A stretch of 64,000 nt of DNA, taken from contig NZ_JAFMYV010000003.1 of NCBI RefSeq assembly GCF_017353185.1, positions 62,001-126,000 of the forward strand, given 5' to 3'. This DNA is from Fibrella rubiginis (GTDB lineage: Bacteria; Bacteroidota; Bacteroidia; Cytophagales; Spirosomataceae). The notes under the pieces were generated by a model that was not told the origin of the DNA, searched no databases, and saw only the letters and a program-made list of their open reading frames with translations. Both the position numbers and the translations under genes were made by a program. This document shows, in pieces, positions 14,552-23,413 of the stretch (the first letter of the stretch is position 1; every line of letters begins with the position of its first letter).

Positions 14552-16958
14552 ACCGCTGTTGCTGATCGCTATACTCATCGGTTTCGCCTGCACGTCGAGC
14601 GACGAATCGTACTTCAAAAGTTTTTTCCAGCCCGAAGCCGCCACCATCAAACCCGACGACCGGGCTTACCTTTTTACCCCACTGCTTTACAATTCTGACT
14701 ATGCTGGCTTCGACGATGGGCAGCTGGACGATTCGCTCTCGACGATGGCGAACGCAGCATCCTGGGCAACGTATCTGGGCGCTACATATACCAACAGCCA
14801 GATTACCAAAGCATTAACTGATTCGCTGGCAGGTCAGCAACTGCTGGAACGGTTGGCGAACAGCAACCCGTCAGCGGCCAATTACCTTCGTTTTGCCTTC
14901 GATGTCCAGGCCGCAGAACCGGCGGGCGACCCGTGGAACCGAACACCAGGCGACACCGTACAACTGGCGAAGCTAGCCAAACAGGCCCGTGATCTGGCAA
15001 CAGCGACTGCCGATCCATTTTTAGCAGAACGGTATGCGTTTCAGGCCGTAAAACTGGCCGACGAAGCCGGTGATTACAGCAACAGCCGCCACTACTATGC
15101 GCAACTGATTCAGCCCCTGAAAAACAAAACGTTTATCAGCGGCTGGGCACGGTGCCGACAGGCGGGGGCACTGCTGTCGCTGGGCGAAAAAGACCGGGCC
15201 TTATTCGAGTTTGCTCAGGTATTTGCCAACTGCCCCAGCCGTCGCCATGCCGCCGAACGCAGTCTCCGCATACATGGGCTGCGCTTCACCGAAAAAGCCC
15301 TTGACCTGGCCAAAACCGATGCCGAACGGCTGGCCGTGTATGCTGTCTGCGCCATCCAGCCCAAGCAGGATGCCCTGCCCCTGCTGGAAAAAATGGTGGC
15401 CCTCGACCCGAAAAACACCCTCAACGAACTGGTTTTCGCCCGCGAGATCAACCGCAACGAGTATTATTTCGACCAGAAAACGTACCCCGGCTACGTCGAC
15501 GACCAGACCCGGCCAGATTCCGTTGCTTTTGAAAACCGCCGCCGGTCGCTGCCCGACTACACGCAGAAGCTGCTGGCGTTTGCGCAGGATGCCGCTAAAA
15601 ACACGACCCTGGGCAACCCCGCCTTCTACCTAACCGCCGCCGCCTACCTCCACTACCTCGCCGGTGATTATACCAACGCCAAAACCACCCTCGACGAAGC
15701 CGCCAAACAGCCCAACGGCAACAAATCGCTGGCGCAGCAAATTGCCCTGCAACAGATGCTGCTGCTGTCGGCGCAGCCGGGCGCTCCCGATGCCACATCC
15801 GAAACGCAGTTTGTGAGCTACCTGACGCAGTTTAAAGAAGCTGTTGCGCCCAAAAAAGGGGAAGACTACAATCCTTTTGAAGTGAACTTCCGGTTTACCA
15901 ACGCGCTCACGGCGGCGAGTCAGCAGATGGCCAACCGGTATCTGGGTGTTGCCGAAACGGGCAAATCGTCGGGCGGGTGGCTGTCGGGTTGTAGCTCGAA
16001 AAAGGCCGAAACGGCCGTGTCGGGGCCAAATCTGGCTAAAGCGTTTGTGCTACGGGTGCTTTCGGCGGGGGGTGTCGACGGCTTTTTTTATGGCTACGGC
16101 GGCGAAGTCACGGCGCTGGAAGATACCACCAACGCGCAGGCCGCACAGGCTCTAACCGAGTACGTAGCCAGCCCCGCCGGTGAGTTCGACGAACGGCTGG
16201 TTAAGCTCGCTGGGGTCGATGCCGACTATGCCTTTCAGTTGTTGGGCAGACGCCATATGGCCGAGGGCAATTACGAGGCCGCGGCAGTGGCGTTTGCCAA
16301 CGTAAAACCCGCCAGTTGGCAGAACGAAGCGTTTAGCCAGTTTATGACCGTGAACCCGTTTACGGTAAAGATGCCCGACGAAGGCAAACCCAAAACGCCC
16401 TATTCACCCCTCCAGTTTGTCCGGCGCATGGCCGATTTACAAACCAAAGCCAAACAGGCCAGGGCCGCCAACAAGACCGGCGACGACGTAGCGCAATTGC
16501 ATTATGAACTGGGCTGCGGGGCGTATAACCTCAGCTACTGGGGCAACGCCTGGCTCCTGAACCACCGCCGCTGGAGTGCCGGGGAAGCCATGTTCTACGG
16601 TGCCTCTCCGGCCGATATGGCCCGCGCTCTCGCTGATCCCTACTACACAAACAGCATTGCCCAGACCCATTTTGAGCAGGCCGCGAAAGAGGCAAAAACG
16701 CCCGAACTAGCCGCCAAAGCTACGTATATGGCCGCCCGCTGTCTGGACGATGCGTTGCGCGTACGCCGCGAAGCCGAGCGCGAAAAAACCGGTACCTACG
16801 TGGCGGATGATGATGTGGCGTTCACCGAAAAAATGAACAGGATCGCCCAAAGCGACTACAGCGGTCAGGCAACGGCCTTCCGGCAGCAATACCTCAACAC
16901 CCGCTTTGCCAGGGACATGGAAACGCATTGCGCGTTGTATCGGGACATAATTAAGTAG
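14490..16958 (+). CDS. Large lipoprotein with TPR-like helical repeats
   Basis: About 822 residues, family not recognised. The ATG at 14,490 (alternative 14,475) gives a signal peptide with a basic start and lipobox LIGFAC. The mature protein is mainly helical with repeated A/L-rich helices (NSRHYYAQLIQPLKNK, EKDRALFEFAQVFANCPSR, GDYTNAKTTLDEAAKQ, EGNYEAAAVAFANV), as in tetratricopeptide-like scaffolds. It overlaps the preceding lipoprotein gene by 62 bases. Both probably act together in the cell envelope, perhaps as a surface scaffold; this is inference only. Confidence 0.7.
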   Translation: MPTPLLPSKSSFYHRLIKLRRPLLLIAILIGFACTSSDESYFKSFFQPEAATIKPDDRAYLFTPLLYNSDYAGFDDGQLDDSLSTMANAASWATYLGATYTNSQITKALTDSLAGQQLLERLANSNPSAANYLRFAFDVQAAEPAGDPWNRTPGDTVQLAKLAKQARDLATATADPFLAERYAFQAVKLADEAGDYSNSRHYYAQLIQPLKNKTFISGWARCRQAGALLSLGEKDRALFEFAQVFANCPSRRHAAERSLRIHGLRFTEKALDLAKTDAERLAVYAVCAIQPKQDALPLLEKMVALDPKNTLNELVFAREINRNEYYFDQKTYPGYVDDQTRPDSVAFENRRRSLPDYTQKLLAFAQDAAKNTTLGNPAFYLTAAAYLHYLAGDYTNAKTTLDEAAKQPNGNKSLAQQIALQQMLLLSAQPGAPDATSETQFVSYLTQFKEAVAPKKGEDYNPFEVNFRFTNALTAASQQMANRYLGVAETGKSSGGWLSGCSSKKAETAVSGPNLAKAFVLRVLSAGGVDGFFYGYGGEVTALEDTTNAQAAQALTEYVASPAGEFDERLVKLAGVDADYAFQLLGRRHMAEGNYEAAAVAFANVKPASWQNEAFSQFMTVNPFTVKMPDEGKPKTPYSPLQFVRRMADLQTKAKQARAANKTGDDVAQLHYELGCGAYNLSYWGNAWLLNHRRWSAGEAMFYGASPADMARALADPYYTNSIAQTHFEQAAKEAKTPELAAKATYMAARCLDDALRVRREAEREKTGTYVADDDVAFTEKMNRIAQSDYSGQATAFRQQYLNTRFARDMETHCALYRDIIK

Positions 16959-16986
16959 GAACGGCCACGACCGATTCGGGCCGCCC

Positions 16987-17562
16987 CTACAGCAGCCGAA
17001 AACTCAGCCGGTGGTGCTCCGTACTTCCGTGTTCGCGGAGGGCAGCGCGGTGGTGGGCGGTGGGATACCCCGCATTTTGCGCCCATCCGTAAGCCGGAAA
17101 GACAAGTCCCAGTTGTTCCATCAGTTCGTCGCGGTACGTTTTGGCGAGAATAGAGGCCGCCGCGATGGAGAGGTACAGCGAATCACCCTTCACAATGCAG
17201 GTATGCGGCACCATTGGGTACGGCACAAACCGGTTGCCGTCTACCAGCAGGTGTTCGGGCCTCACCGTCAGCGCGTCGGTGGCGCGGTGCATGGCTAGGT
17301 AGCTGGCCTGGGCAATGTTGATCCGGTCAATGTCGGCGGGCGACACGTCGGCAATGGCCCAGGCCAGCGCATCGCGGCGAATGTCGGCCTGAATCCGGTC
17401 GCGCTGTTTGCGGGTGAGCTGCTTTGAATCAGTCAGGGTTGGGTGGGTGTAGTCGGGTGGCAGGATCACCGCCGCCGCCACCACCGGCCCCGCCAGGCAT
17501 CCCCGTCCTACTTCGTCAAGGCCAGCTTCGATGATGTTAGGAGTGTGGTGTGATTTTAGCAT
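16987..17562 (-). CDS. rnhB: Ribonuclease HII
   Basis: Cleaves RNA in RNA-DNA hybrids and removes misincorporated ribonucleotides from DNA. The 191-residue product has the family motifs: GLDEVGRGCLAGPVVAAAV with the first two catalytic acids, the strand LLVDGNRF with the third, and the C-terminal ASILAKTYRDELM with the fourth, then AGYPTAHHRAAL. The ATG at 17,562 is preferred over a TTG two codons earlier. A perfect palindrome lies just upstream, between this gene and the end of the BatA gene. Confidence 0.95.
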   Translation of the reverse strand: MLKSHHTPNIIEAGLDEVGRGCLAGPVVAAAVILPPDYTHPTLTDSKQLTRKQRDRIQADIRRDALAWAIADVSPADIDRINIAQASYLAMHRATDALTVRPEHLLVDGNRFVPYPMVPHTCIVKGDSLYLSIAAASILAKTYRDELMEQLGLVFPAYGWAQNAGYPTAHHRAALREHGSTEHHRLSFRLL

Positions 17563-17572
17563 GAGCAAGGGG

Positions 17573-17643
17573 AACGCGGATTTTTATGATGATTATGATT
17601 TATAAGATCTTAATGAATCATAATCATCATAAAAATCCGCGTT
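17573..17643. repeat. Perfect 28-bp inverted repeat between rnhB and the BatA gene
   Basis: Arms 17,573-17,600 and 17,616-17,643 are exact reverse complements (outer part AACGCGGATTTTTATGATG) with a 15-base centre. It is a different sequence family from the ATTGTACAT repeats. On the minus strand it follows the BatA gene and precedes rnhB, so the hairpin may end or protect the BatA transcript. Confidence 0.85.
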
Positions 17644-17664
17644 CTATCCGTAAACTTTCATCAA

Positions 17665-18714
17665 TCAATCTTCAAGACTATTCCCCAGCACCGTGTTTTT
17701 CAGCAACAACGAGACAAGCAGGAACACTACGCCCCAATACAGATACGGACGGTATTGATCCTGAATGTCTTCGTAAGTGCGCACCTGCACCGGCACTCGT
17801 TCGAGGCGGTCAATCTGGGCAAACACCTGTTTCAACTGCCCGGCGTCGGTAGCCCGGAAAAAGGCCCCCCTCCCTACGCTGGCAATAGTCTGCAAAATAC
17901 CCTCGTCAAACTGCCCGGCTGTGCTGAGTGTGTCTCTTGTCCGGGCAGTGCGTTTTCCCACAGCCACCGTATACAGCCGTACGTTGAAGCCCGTGGCCAG
18001 TCGCGCCACCGTGAGTGGGTCGAGGTTACCGGCCGTGTTGTCGCCGTCGCTGAGCAGCACCAACACCCGACTTTTGGCGGGCGAATCGCGGAGGCGGTTG
18101 ATACCCCGCGCCAGGGCGTCGCCGATGGCCGTGCCGGTGGTGCGCACCAGGGCCGGGCTGAGGTCGCGGATATATTGACGGAGCAGGGTATAGTCGGTGG
18201 TAAGGGGACACAGCGAATAGGCTTCTCCAGCAAAGACCACCAGCCCAATGCGGTCATTTCGCCGACCAGCCAGAAACCCCTGCGCCACCTGCCGCGCCGC
18301 CGCCAGCCGGTTGGGCTTTAAATCCGTCTCGGTCATGGACGACGACACGTCGATAGCCAGCATGATATCAATGCCTTCCGATTCCTCCTGCCGCAACTGC
18401 CGCACCAGTTGGGGACGAGCCAGGGCCACCAGCAGAAAGCCGATAGACGCCCAAAGGCTCAGCGGCACGGCAAACCGCAGATAACCTAACAAGCGTCCCC
18501 AGCGCCCCGGCGTGCCCACCGCCCCTGCCAGCGACATCTGTAGCTGTTGCTGCCCCCGTTTGCCAAATGCCTGACGCAACGCAAACAGCCCCGCCACCGC
18601 CGGAATAAGCCATAAAGCCCAGCGGTGTTCAAACTGAAACGTTTGCCATGTAGACGGCAGAAACCAATAAAATGCGTACCAGGGCATAAGGGGTAGAGGA
18701 ATGAGTTTCATCAT
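17665..18714 (-). CDS. BatA-like von Willebrand A domain membrane protein
   Basis: 349 residues with two N-terminal membrane segments (about 10-45 and 78-98), a VWA domain with an intact metal-ion site (AIDVSSSMTETD, then TGTAIGDAL and LLSDGDNTAG), and a C-terminal membrane helix (LYWGVVFLLVSLLLKN). This is the BatA architecture of the Bacteroides aerotolerance operon, in which VWA proteins work with a MoxR ATPase and DUF58 protein in the envelope. Upstream on the same strand are a membrane protein and a DUF58 gene. batB, batC and batD do not follow; rnhB does. Confidence 0.88.
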   Translation of the reverse strand: MMKLIPLPLMPWYAFYWFLPSTWQTFQFEHRWALWLIPAVAGLFALRQAFGKRGQQQLQMSLAGAVGTPGRWGRLLGYLRFAVPLSLWASIGFLLVALARPQLVRQLRQEESEGIDIMLAIDVSSSMTETDLKPNRLAAARQVAQGFLAGRRNDRIGLVVFAGEAYSLCPLTTDYTLLRQYIRDLSPALVRTTGTAIGDALARGINRLRDSPAKSRVLVLLSDGDNTAGNLDPLTVARLATGFNVRLYTVAVGKRTARTRDTLSTAGQFDEGILQTIASVGRGAFFRATDAGQLKQVFAQIDRLERVPVQVRTYEDIQDQYRPYLYWGVVFLLVSLLLKNTVLGNSLED

Positions 18715-18729
18715 TCATCATTAAGAAAC

Positions 18730-19677
18730 TCATTCACTAATTAATTTTCGTTCATAAGCATTTACGGCCACGTCGCGGAGGGTGCGCAGGGCCAGGGGCG
18801 ACTGGTCGGTGAAGGAGCCGCCGTAGACAATGCGGTCGGTTTCGCGGAGGGCATCAGCCAGACGGTCATCCTGAATGCGTTCGGCAATTTCGCGGCTAGT
18901 CAGTGACGTATAGGGTTGATTTTCAACAGTTTCCAAATACTGTTTCCAAAGTACAATGGCTTCATTCGACGTTTCCTGGGTCGATTCGGGGCCTAGGTTG
19001 CGGGTCAGCCGGTTATAGGTATTCAGGAACTGGGCATGTCGTCGGGCCAGTTGAAAACGTCGCCAGCGTCGTTGCAGGGCCTTGCCAAACAGGATGTAGA
19101 TAGCCCCCAGCAACACCCCTACCCCCGTTGCCACCAGGGCCAGGTACGGGTAGTTGAACTGTTGCGGCAGCGGCACCGGCTCGGTACGGGTAGCCAGTTG
19201 GAGCGTATCGGGCCGGTTGGTGACGGGCAGGCTCGACCGCAAAAATACGGTATCGGCCAATGACAGCACGGCGGTACAATCCTGCTTGTTGGCCAGATAT
19301 ACCGGCACCTGCAACACCCGCGCCCGGCTCACTTCAAACGAAACGAGCGTGTACACGGCGCTGTCGGTGCTGACGTCGGCCTGGGTACGGGTAGGAAAAA
19401 CGGCCACGTTCTGCACCAGAAACGGCGCAAACTGCCGGGCGGTATCGGGAAAAAATACGTCCTGCGTCACGGGGTGCCGTACCGTAAGTGCATATTGAAA
19501 CGGCCGACCCAGTTCAATAGTATCGGTTAGAAAGTGGCCGACAGGCTGCGCCTGAGAGGAATGTAAAATGAAAAATGTACACTGTATAATGAACCACAGC
19601 CTACCTATTGCCAGGCGGAGACACGCGACAATCTTCTGATTATCAACAGTATGCAATAAGGCTCGTTCTCTACTCAT
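18730..19677 (-). CDS. Bat-operon membrane protein, unnamed
   Basis: 315 residues between the DUF58 and BatA genes. The layout is a signal peptide, a beta-rich periplasmic part (about 45-170, with a Bat-type TIELGRPFQYALTVRHPVTQ strand), one membrane helix (about 177-197: YLALVATGVGVLLGAIYILF) and a helical cytoplasmic tail. This is the usual arrangement of the small BatD/DUF4381-like protein seen in these operons. The signal-peptide core LWFIIQCTFFILHSSQAQ is coded by a copy of the ATTGTACAT repeat. The start codon at 19,677 lies in the repeat-flanked gap after DUF58. Confidence 0.75.
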   Translation of the reverse strand: MSRERALLHTVDNQKIVACLRLAIGRLWFIIQCTFFILHSSQAQPVGHFLTDTIELGRPFQYALTVRHPVTQDVFFPDTARQFAPFLVQNVAVFPTRTQADVSTDSAVYTLVSFEVSRARVLQVPVYLANKQDCTAVLSLADTVFLRSSLPVTNRPDTLQLATRTEPVPLPQQFNYPYLALVATGVGVLLGAIYILFGKALQRRWRRFQLARRHAQFLNTYNRLTRNLGPESTQETSNEAIVLWKQYLETVENQPYTSLTSREIAERIQDDRLADALRETDRIVYGGSFTDQSPLALRTLRDVAVNAYERKLISE

Positions 19678-19730
19678 TGGCTATCAAACCGCACCGCCCA
19701 TTATTCATTGTTCATTGTATATCGTACATT
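19560..19730. repeat. Degenerate paired repeat, ATTGTACAT family, copy 3
   Basis: An element at 19,560-19,595 and an inverted partner at 19,699-19,730 resemble the arms of the repeats at 1113 and 13,428 but with several changes. The pair fills the space between the DUF58 stop (19,733) and the early part of the next gene; the left element is read as that gene's signal peptide. Confidence 0.65.
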
Positions 19731-19732
19731 CC

Positions 19733-20608
19733 CTACCTTCTCCCCCGGTATTTCCGTGCTCTGAACAGTTCGGCGAGGGTGGGCACGAAATCAGCCTGGG
19801 CGTCGAGGGGTACGTAGTCGGCATCATATTGGCGACAAAGGCGTTCGAGGCGGGTGCGGCTCTGGGCAAACTGATCGTGCAGCGCCTTTCGAAACCGCGC
19901 CGACGACGTGTTGATCCAGACCGTTCGCCGCGCCTCGTTGTCATACACCGGAATGATACCCAGTTTGGGCAGGTTCACCTCGCGGGGTTCGTAGAAATGA
20001 ATCACCACCAAATCGTGCTTGCGGGCCAGGGCCTTCAGGTTGTGCTCATAACCCGTATCAATAAAATCAGACAGGACAAAGACCAGGCTTCTGCGTTTGA
20101 GCACATTGAGCGTAAACAGCAGCGCTTCGGCCACGTTGGTCTTCACCGATTCGGGTTGCAATTTACCCAGGGCCGTCACAAGCTGGTAGCCTTGTTTCAA
20201 CGTGTTGGCAGGCTTCAGATACTGCTCTTTCTGGTCCGAGAAGCAATATAGCCCCACGTGGCTGGCCTCGTGCAGCGCCGACAGAGCCAACGCCCCGCAC
20301 ACCTCCTTGGTGGTATCGAGTTTAGACCGCTGGTAGGTACCCACCTGCTGCGACGCGCTGACGTCGACCACAAAAAAGACGGTCTGATCTTTCTCCTCGC
20401 GGAACACCTTCACAAACGCGCCATGGCCTTTCGACGACACGTTCCAGTCGATAGCCCGTACATCATCGCCGTATTGGTAGGGCCGCAAATCGGCAAATTC
20501 GAGGCCCGACCCTTTAAACACCGACCGAAAATTACCTTTCAACTGGGAGTTGACGGCTTTGCGGATCCGGATCTCGAACTCGCGGACTTTGACCAGAAAA
20601 TCATCCAT
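19733..20608 (-). CDS. DUF58 domain protein
   Basis: 291 residues with the DUF58 signature (GSGLEFADLRPYQYGDDVRAIDWNVSSKG) followed by a degenerate VWA-like fold starting VFFVVDVSASQQVG. The family is cytoplasmic or membrane-linked and nearly always sits beside a MoxR AAA ATPase in chaperone-like systems. Here no MoxR gene precedes it: a DUF4296 gene diverges 190 bases away. It is the first gene of the three-gene DUF58, membrane protein, BatA transcript. Confidence 0.9.
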   Translation of the reverse strand: MDDFLVKVREFEIRIRKAVNSQLKGNFRSVFKGSGLEFADLRPYQYGDDVRAIDWNVSSKGHGAFVKVFREEKDQTVFFVVDVSASQQVGTYQRSKLDTTKEVCGALALSALHEASHVGLYCFSDQKEQYLKPANTLKQGYQLVTALGKLQPESVKTNVAEALLFTLNVLKRRSLVFVLSDFIDTGYEHNLKALARKHDLVVIHFYEPREVNLPKLGIIPVYDNEARRTVWINTSSARFRKALHDQFAQSRTRLERLCRQYDADYVPLDAQADFVPTLAELFRARKYRGRR

Positions 20609-20798
20609 AGCTGGGCAACGTTAACGATTTTTAGGTCCCCGACGCAAACGTTTTGCCCAGCGGCGAGGGTTATTAGGTAAAAGTAAATGAAGACGCCGGA
20701 CAGTGGACGCTGGCTATTGGCCCTTTTTGCCGGTCAACTGCGCCAGCACCGTTAGTGGTCAGCTATCCAGTATCCAATGTCCATCTTTTTTCTTCTCT

Positions 20799-21194
20799 AT
20801 GATACGCCAAATCGCCCTTTTTCTGTGTGCCGCCTCGCTGTTTATGCAGTGCGGGTCGACTAAAAACGAGTTGGGTGCCGCCCCCGCCAAGTTGATCTCC
20901 CCCGCCAAGATGGCCGACATTCTGGCCGAAATTCACATGGCCGAGGCCCGCGTGGGCAAGCTCAACATCGGTAACAGCGATTCGGCGGCCATTGTGTTTA
21001 AGCGCCTGCAAAACAACGTATTCGCCAAAGCGCAGGTCGATACGGCTACGTATACGAAGAGCTACGTCTACTACTCATCGCATCCCGCCGAACTGGCTGG
21101 TATCTATGAGCAGGTGATTGAAAAACTGAAAAAAGGGCAGCAAAAAAGGGAAGAAGAGTTGCGGAAAAATCCCCCTAAGCGCCCCATGATCTGA
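20799..21194 (+). CDS. DUF4296 lipoprotein
   Basis: The ATG at 20,799 gives 131 residues starting MIRQIALFLCAASLFMQCGS with lipobox SLFMQC; the longer upstream ORF is not used. The mature part fits DUF4296 (KMADILAEIHMAEAR, FKRLQNNVFAKAQVDTATYTKSYVYY, HPAELAGIYEQVIEKL), a Bacteroidota-specific envelope protein family of unknown role. Its stop overlaps the hemG start (TGATG), so the two are translated together. Confidence 0.88.
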   Translation: MIRQIALFLCAASLFMQCGSTKNELGAAPAKLISPAKMADILAEIHMAEARVGKLNIGNSDSAAIVFKRLQNNVFAKAQVDTATYTKSYVYYSSHPAELAGIYEQVIEKLKKGQQKREEELRKNPPKRPMI

Positions 21195-22516
21195 TGACGA
21201 CGGGTATTGTTGGTGCGGGTATTTCGGGCCTTACGCTGGCCTACGAACTTCAACGGAACGGACAGGACTATCACCTTTGGGAAGCCACTGACCAACCCGG
21301 CGGTTATATTAAATCGGTGCGGGATATTAGTCCAGCTGGAGCTGGCTACCTCCGCGAGCTGGGACCAAACTCACTCCTGGGTGATGAAGACCTGCTCGGC
21401 TGGCTCGACGGGCTGGGCCTCACGCCCGATCTTGTCTTTGCCAACGACGTGAGCAAATCACGGTTTATTTTCCGCGATGGTACCTACCGCGAACTGCCCG
21501 GAACGCCCTCCGCGCTGCTGCTGGGGCCTTTTTTTAGCTGGAAAACAAAATGGAAAGTCTTCCGCGAACTGAGCAACAAGACTACCTCCCCCAAAGGCGA
21601 AACGCTGGGGCAGTTTTTCCGGCGGCGTTTCTCGGCCGAAATCGTGGATTTTGCGCTGGGGCCCTTCGTTGCAGGTATCTACGCCGGCGACCCCGAACGG
21701 CTGCTGGTGTCGGAAACATTTCCGGTGCTGCTGCAGTATGAGCGCGAGTACGGCTCGGTGCTGCGGGGGCTGATAAAGAATCAGGGCAAAACCGCGCGGC
21801 GGCAGTCGTTTAGTTTCCGCGAAGGCATGCAGATGCTCCCCAACGCGCTGGCGGCCCGGCTCACGCAGCTTCACCTGAACAGCCCCGTTCTTCACCTTGA
21901 GCGCACCGGCGAAGGCTGGACGGTACATACCGCTACGGGTAGCCAATTCGTCGACCGGCTGGTGCTGGCTGTTAGTACCGATGCCGCGGCCCACCTGCTG
22001 GAAGGCTATTTTCCGGATTTTTCGGCGGCTCTGCAACAAATAGAGTACCCCCCCATGGTGGCCGTGCATACCGCCTACAAACGTGCCGACGTGGCTCATC
22101 CTCTCAACGGGTTTGGTGGTCTGAACCCCGCCGTTGAAGACCGGTTTGCGGCAGGCCACATCTGGAGCAGTTCGATTTTCCCCGGCCGCTGTCCGGCCGA
22201 CGAAGTGCTGTTTACTACGTTTGTGGGGGGTGCTCAACCCCAGCGTGCTGCCAGCGCCCGTCTGTCTGAAGCCCAGATACGGGTACGGGTGCATGGGGAA
22301 CTGACCGAATCATTTGGCATCAGAGCCACAAAGCCCGTTTTTCAGCGGTCGTTTCCGTGGCCCCGCGCCATTCCTCAGTACGACAATAAGCTACTGACCG
22401 TAAAGCAGTTAGTACCCAATTTAGCCACTCAACAGCTCTTCATTTGCGCCAACTGGTACGGTGGCGTGTCGCTCTCCGACTGCATCAGCAAGGCAAGAAC
22501 GTTATTTGCCGGGTGA
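21194..22516 (+). CDS. hemG: Protoporphyrinogen oxidase (HemY-type)
   Basis: 440 residues, the expected length of FAD-dependent protoporphyrinogen IX oxidases, which make protoporphyrin IX late in heme synthesis. The FAD-binding motif GIVGAGISGLTLAYELQ is at the N-terminus, followed by LWEATDQPGGYIKSV; the C-terminal FAD loop is seen as LFICANWYGGVSLSDCI. The gene overlaps the DUF4296 stop codon. No other heme gene is nearby. Other flavin amine oxidases share the fold, but the motifs and length favour this call. Confidence 0.88.
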   Translation: MTTGIVGAGISGLTLAYELQRNGQDYHLWEATDQPGGYIKSVRDISPAGAGYLRELGPNSLLGDEDLLGWLDGLGLTPDLVFANDVSKSRFIFRDGTYRELPGTPSALLLGPFFSWKTKWKVFRELSNKTTSPKGETLGQFFRRRFSAEIVDFALGPFVAGIYAGDPERLLVSETFPVLLQYEREYGSVLRGLIKNQGKTARRQSFSFREGMQMLPNALAARLTQLHLNSPVLHLERTGEGWTVHTATGSQFVDRLVLAVSTDAAAHLLEGYFPDFSAALQQIEYPPMVAVHTAYKRADVAHPLNGFGGLNPAVEDRFAAGHIWSSSIFPGRCPADEVLFTTFVGGAQPQRAASARLSEAQIRVRVHGELTESFGIRATKPVFQRSFPWPRAIPQYDNKLLTVKQLVPNLATQQLFICANWYGGVSLSDCISKARTLFAG

Positions 22517-22618
22517 GCGTGTTATTGTTGGTGCCGGGCAAAGTGCTTAACGTTATTTAACGAGTTGCCTGCACTAATTTTGAGGTCTGCACTGTTTTAT
22601 TTTAAACGCTTTTCCGCT

Positions 22619-23413
22619 GTGACTGACCGCCTCGTCATCATCCCCACGTTCAATGAAATCGAGAACATCGAAGCCATTATCCGGCGCGTGTTTTCGTTGC
22701 TCGTGCCCTTTGACGTGCTCATCGTGGATGATGGTTCGCCAGACGGTACGGCGTTGGTGGTGAAGACGTTACAGCAGGAGTTTCCGGATCAATTGCACCT
22801 GTTAGAGCGGCGGGGTAAGCTCGGTCTTGGCACGGCCTACATTGCCGGTTTCAAGTGGGCACTGGCGCGGGGCTACGCCTACCTCTTTGAGATGGACGCC
22901 GACTTTTCGCATAACCCCGACGACCTCATCCGCCTCTACCGGGCCTGCGCCGACGAGACGCCCAATGCGCCCCGCGCCGACGTAGCTGTAGGGTCGCGCT
23001 ACATCAAAGGCGTGAACGTAGTAAACTGGCCTATTGGGCGGGTGCTGATGTCGTATGGTGCAGGGGTATACGTCCGGTTCATTACGGGTATGCCCATCAT
23101 GGACCCCACGGCGGGTTTTGTCTGCTACCGCGCCCACGTGCTACATGTGCTGTTACAGAACCCTATCAAATTCGTGGGTTATGCCTTCCAGATCGAGATG
23201 AAATTCACCTGCTGGAAGTACGGTTTTCACCTCACCGAAGTGCCCATTATCTTCACCGACCGCACCCGAGGCGAATCAAAAATGTCGTCGAAGATTTTCA
23301 AAGAGGCTATTCTGGGGGTTCTCCAGATGAAGCTGGGCAGTTTTTTCCGGCATTATATTCCTCAGAAGGCCACCCCGGCCAACGCTTCCGTTGGTACCCC
23401 CGAAGTAGCGTAG
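22619..23413 (+). CDS. Polyprenol monophosphomannose synthase (GT2)
   Basis: A GTG at 22,619 begins TDRLVIIPTFNEIENIEAI, the start of the GT2 fold; an upstream TTG extension adds no family sequence. The DDGSPDGT nucleotide site, DxD-type FEMDADFSHNP and TDRTRGESKMS are all present in 264 residues. The family moves mannose (or a related sugar) from a nucleotide sugar to polyprenyl phosphate at the inner membrane. It lacks the C-terminal membrane domain seen in some homologues. It follows hemG by 102 bases. Confidence 0.88.
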   Translation: MTDRLVIIPTFNEIENIEAIIRRVFSLLVPFDVLIVDDGSPDGTALVVKTLQQEFPDQLHLLERRGKLGLGTAYIAGFKWALARGYAYLFEMDADFSHNPDDLIRLYRACADETPNAPRADVAVGSRYIKGVNVVNWPIGRVLMSYGAGVYVRFITGMPIMDPTAGFVCYRAHVLHVLLQNPIKFVGYAFQIEMKFTCWKYGFHLTEVPIIFTDRTRGESKMSSKIFKEAILGVLQMKLGSFFRHYIPQKATPANASVGTPEVA

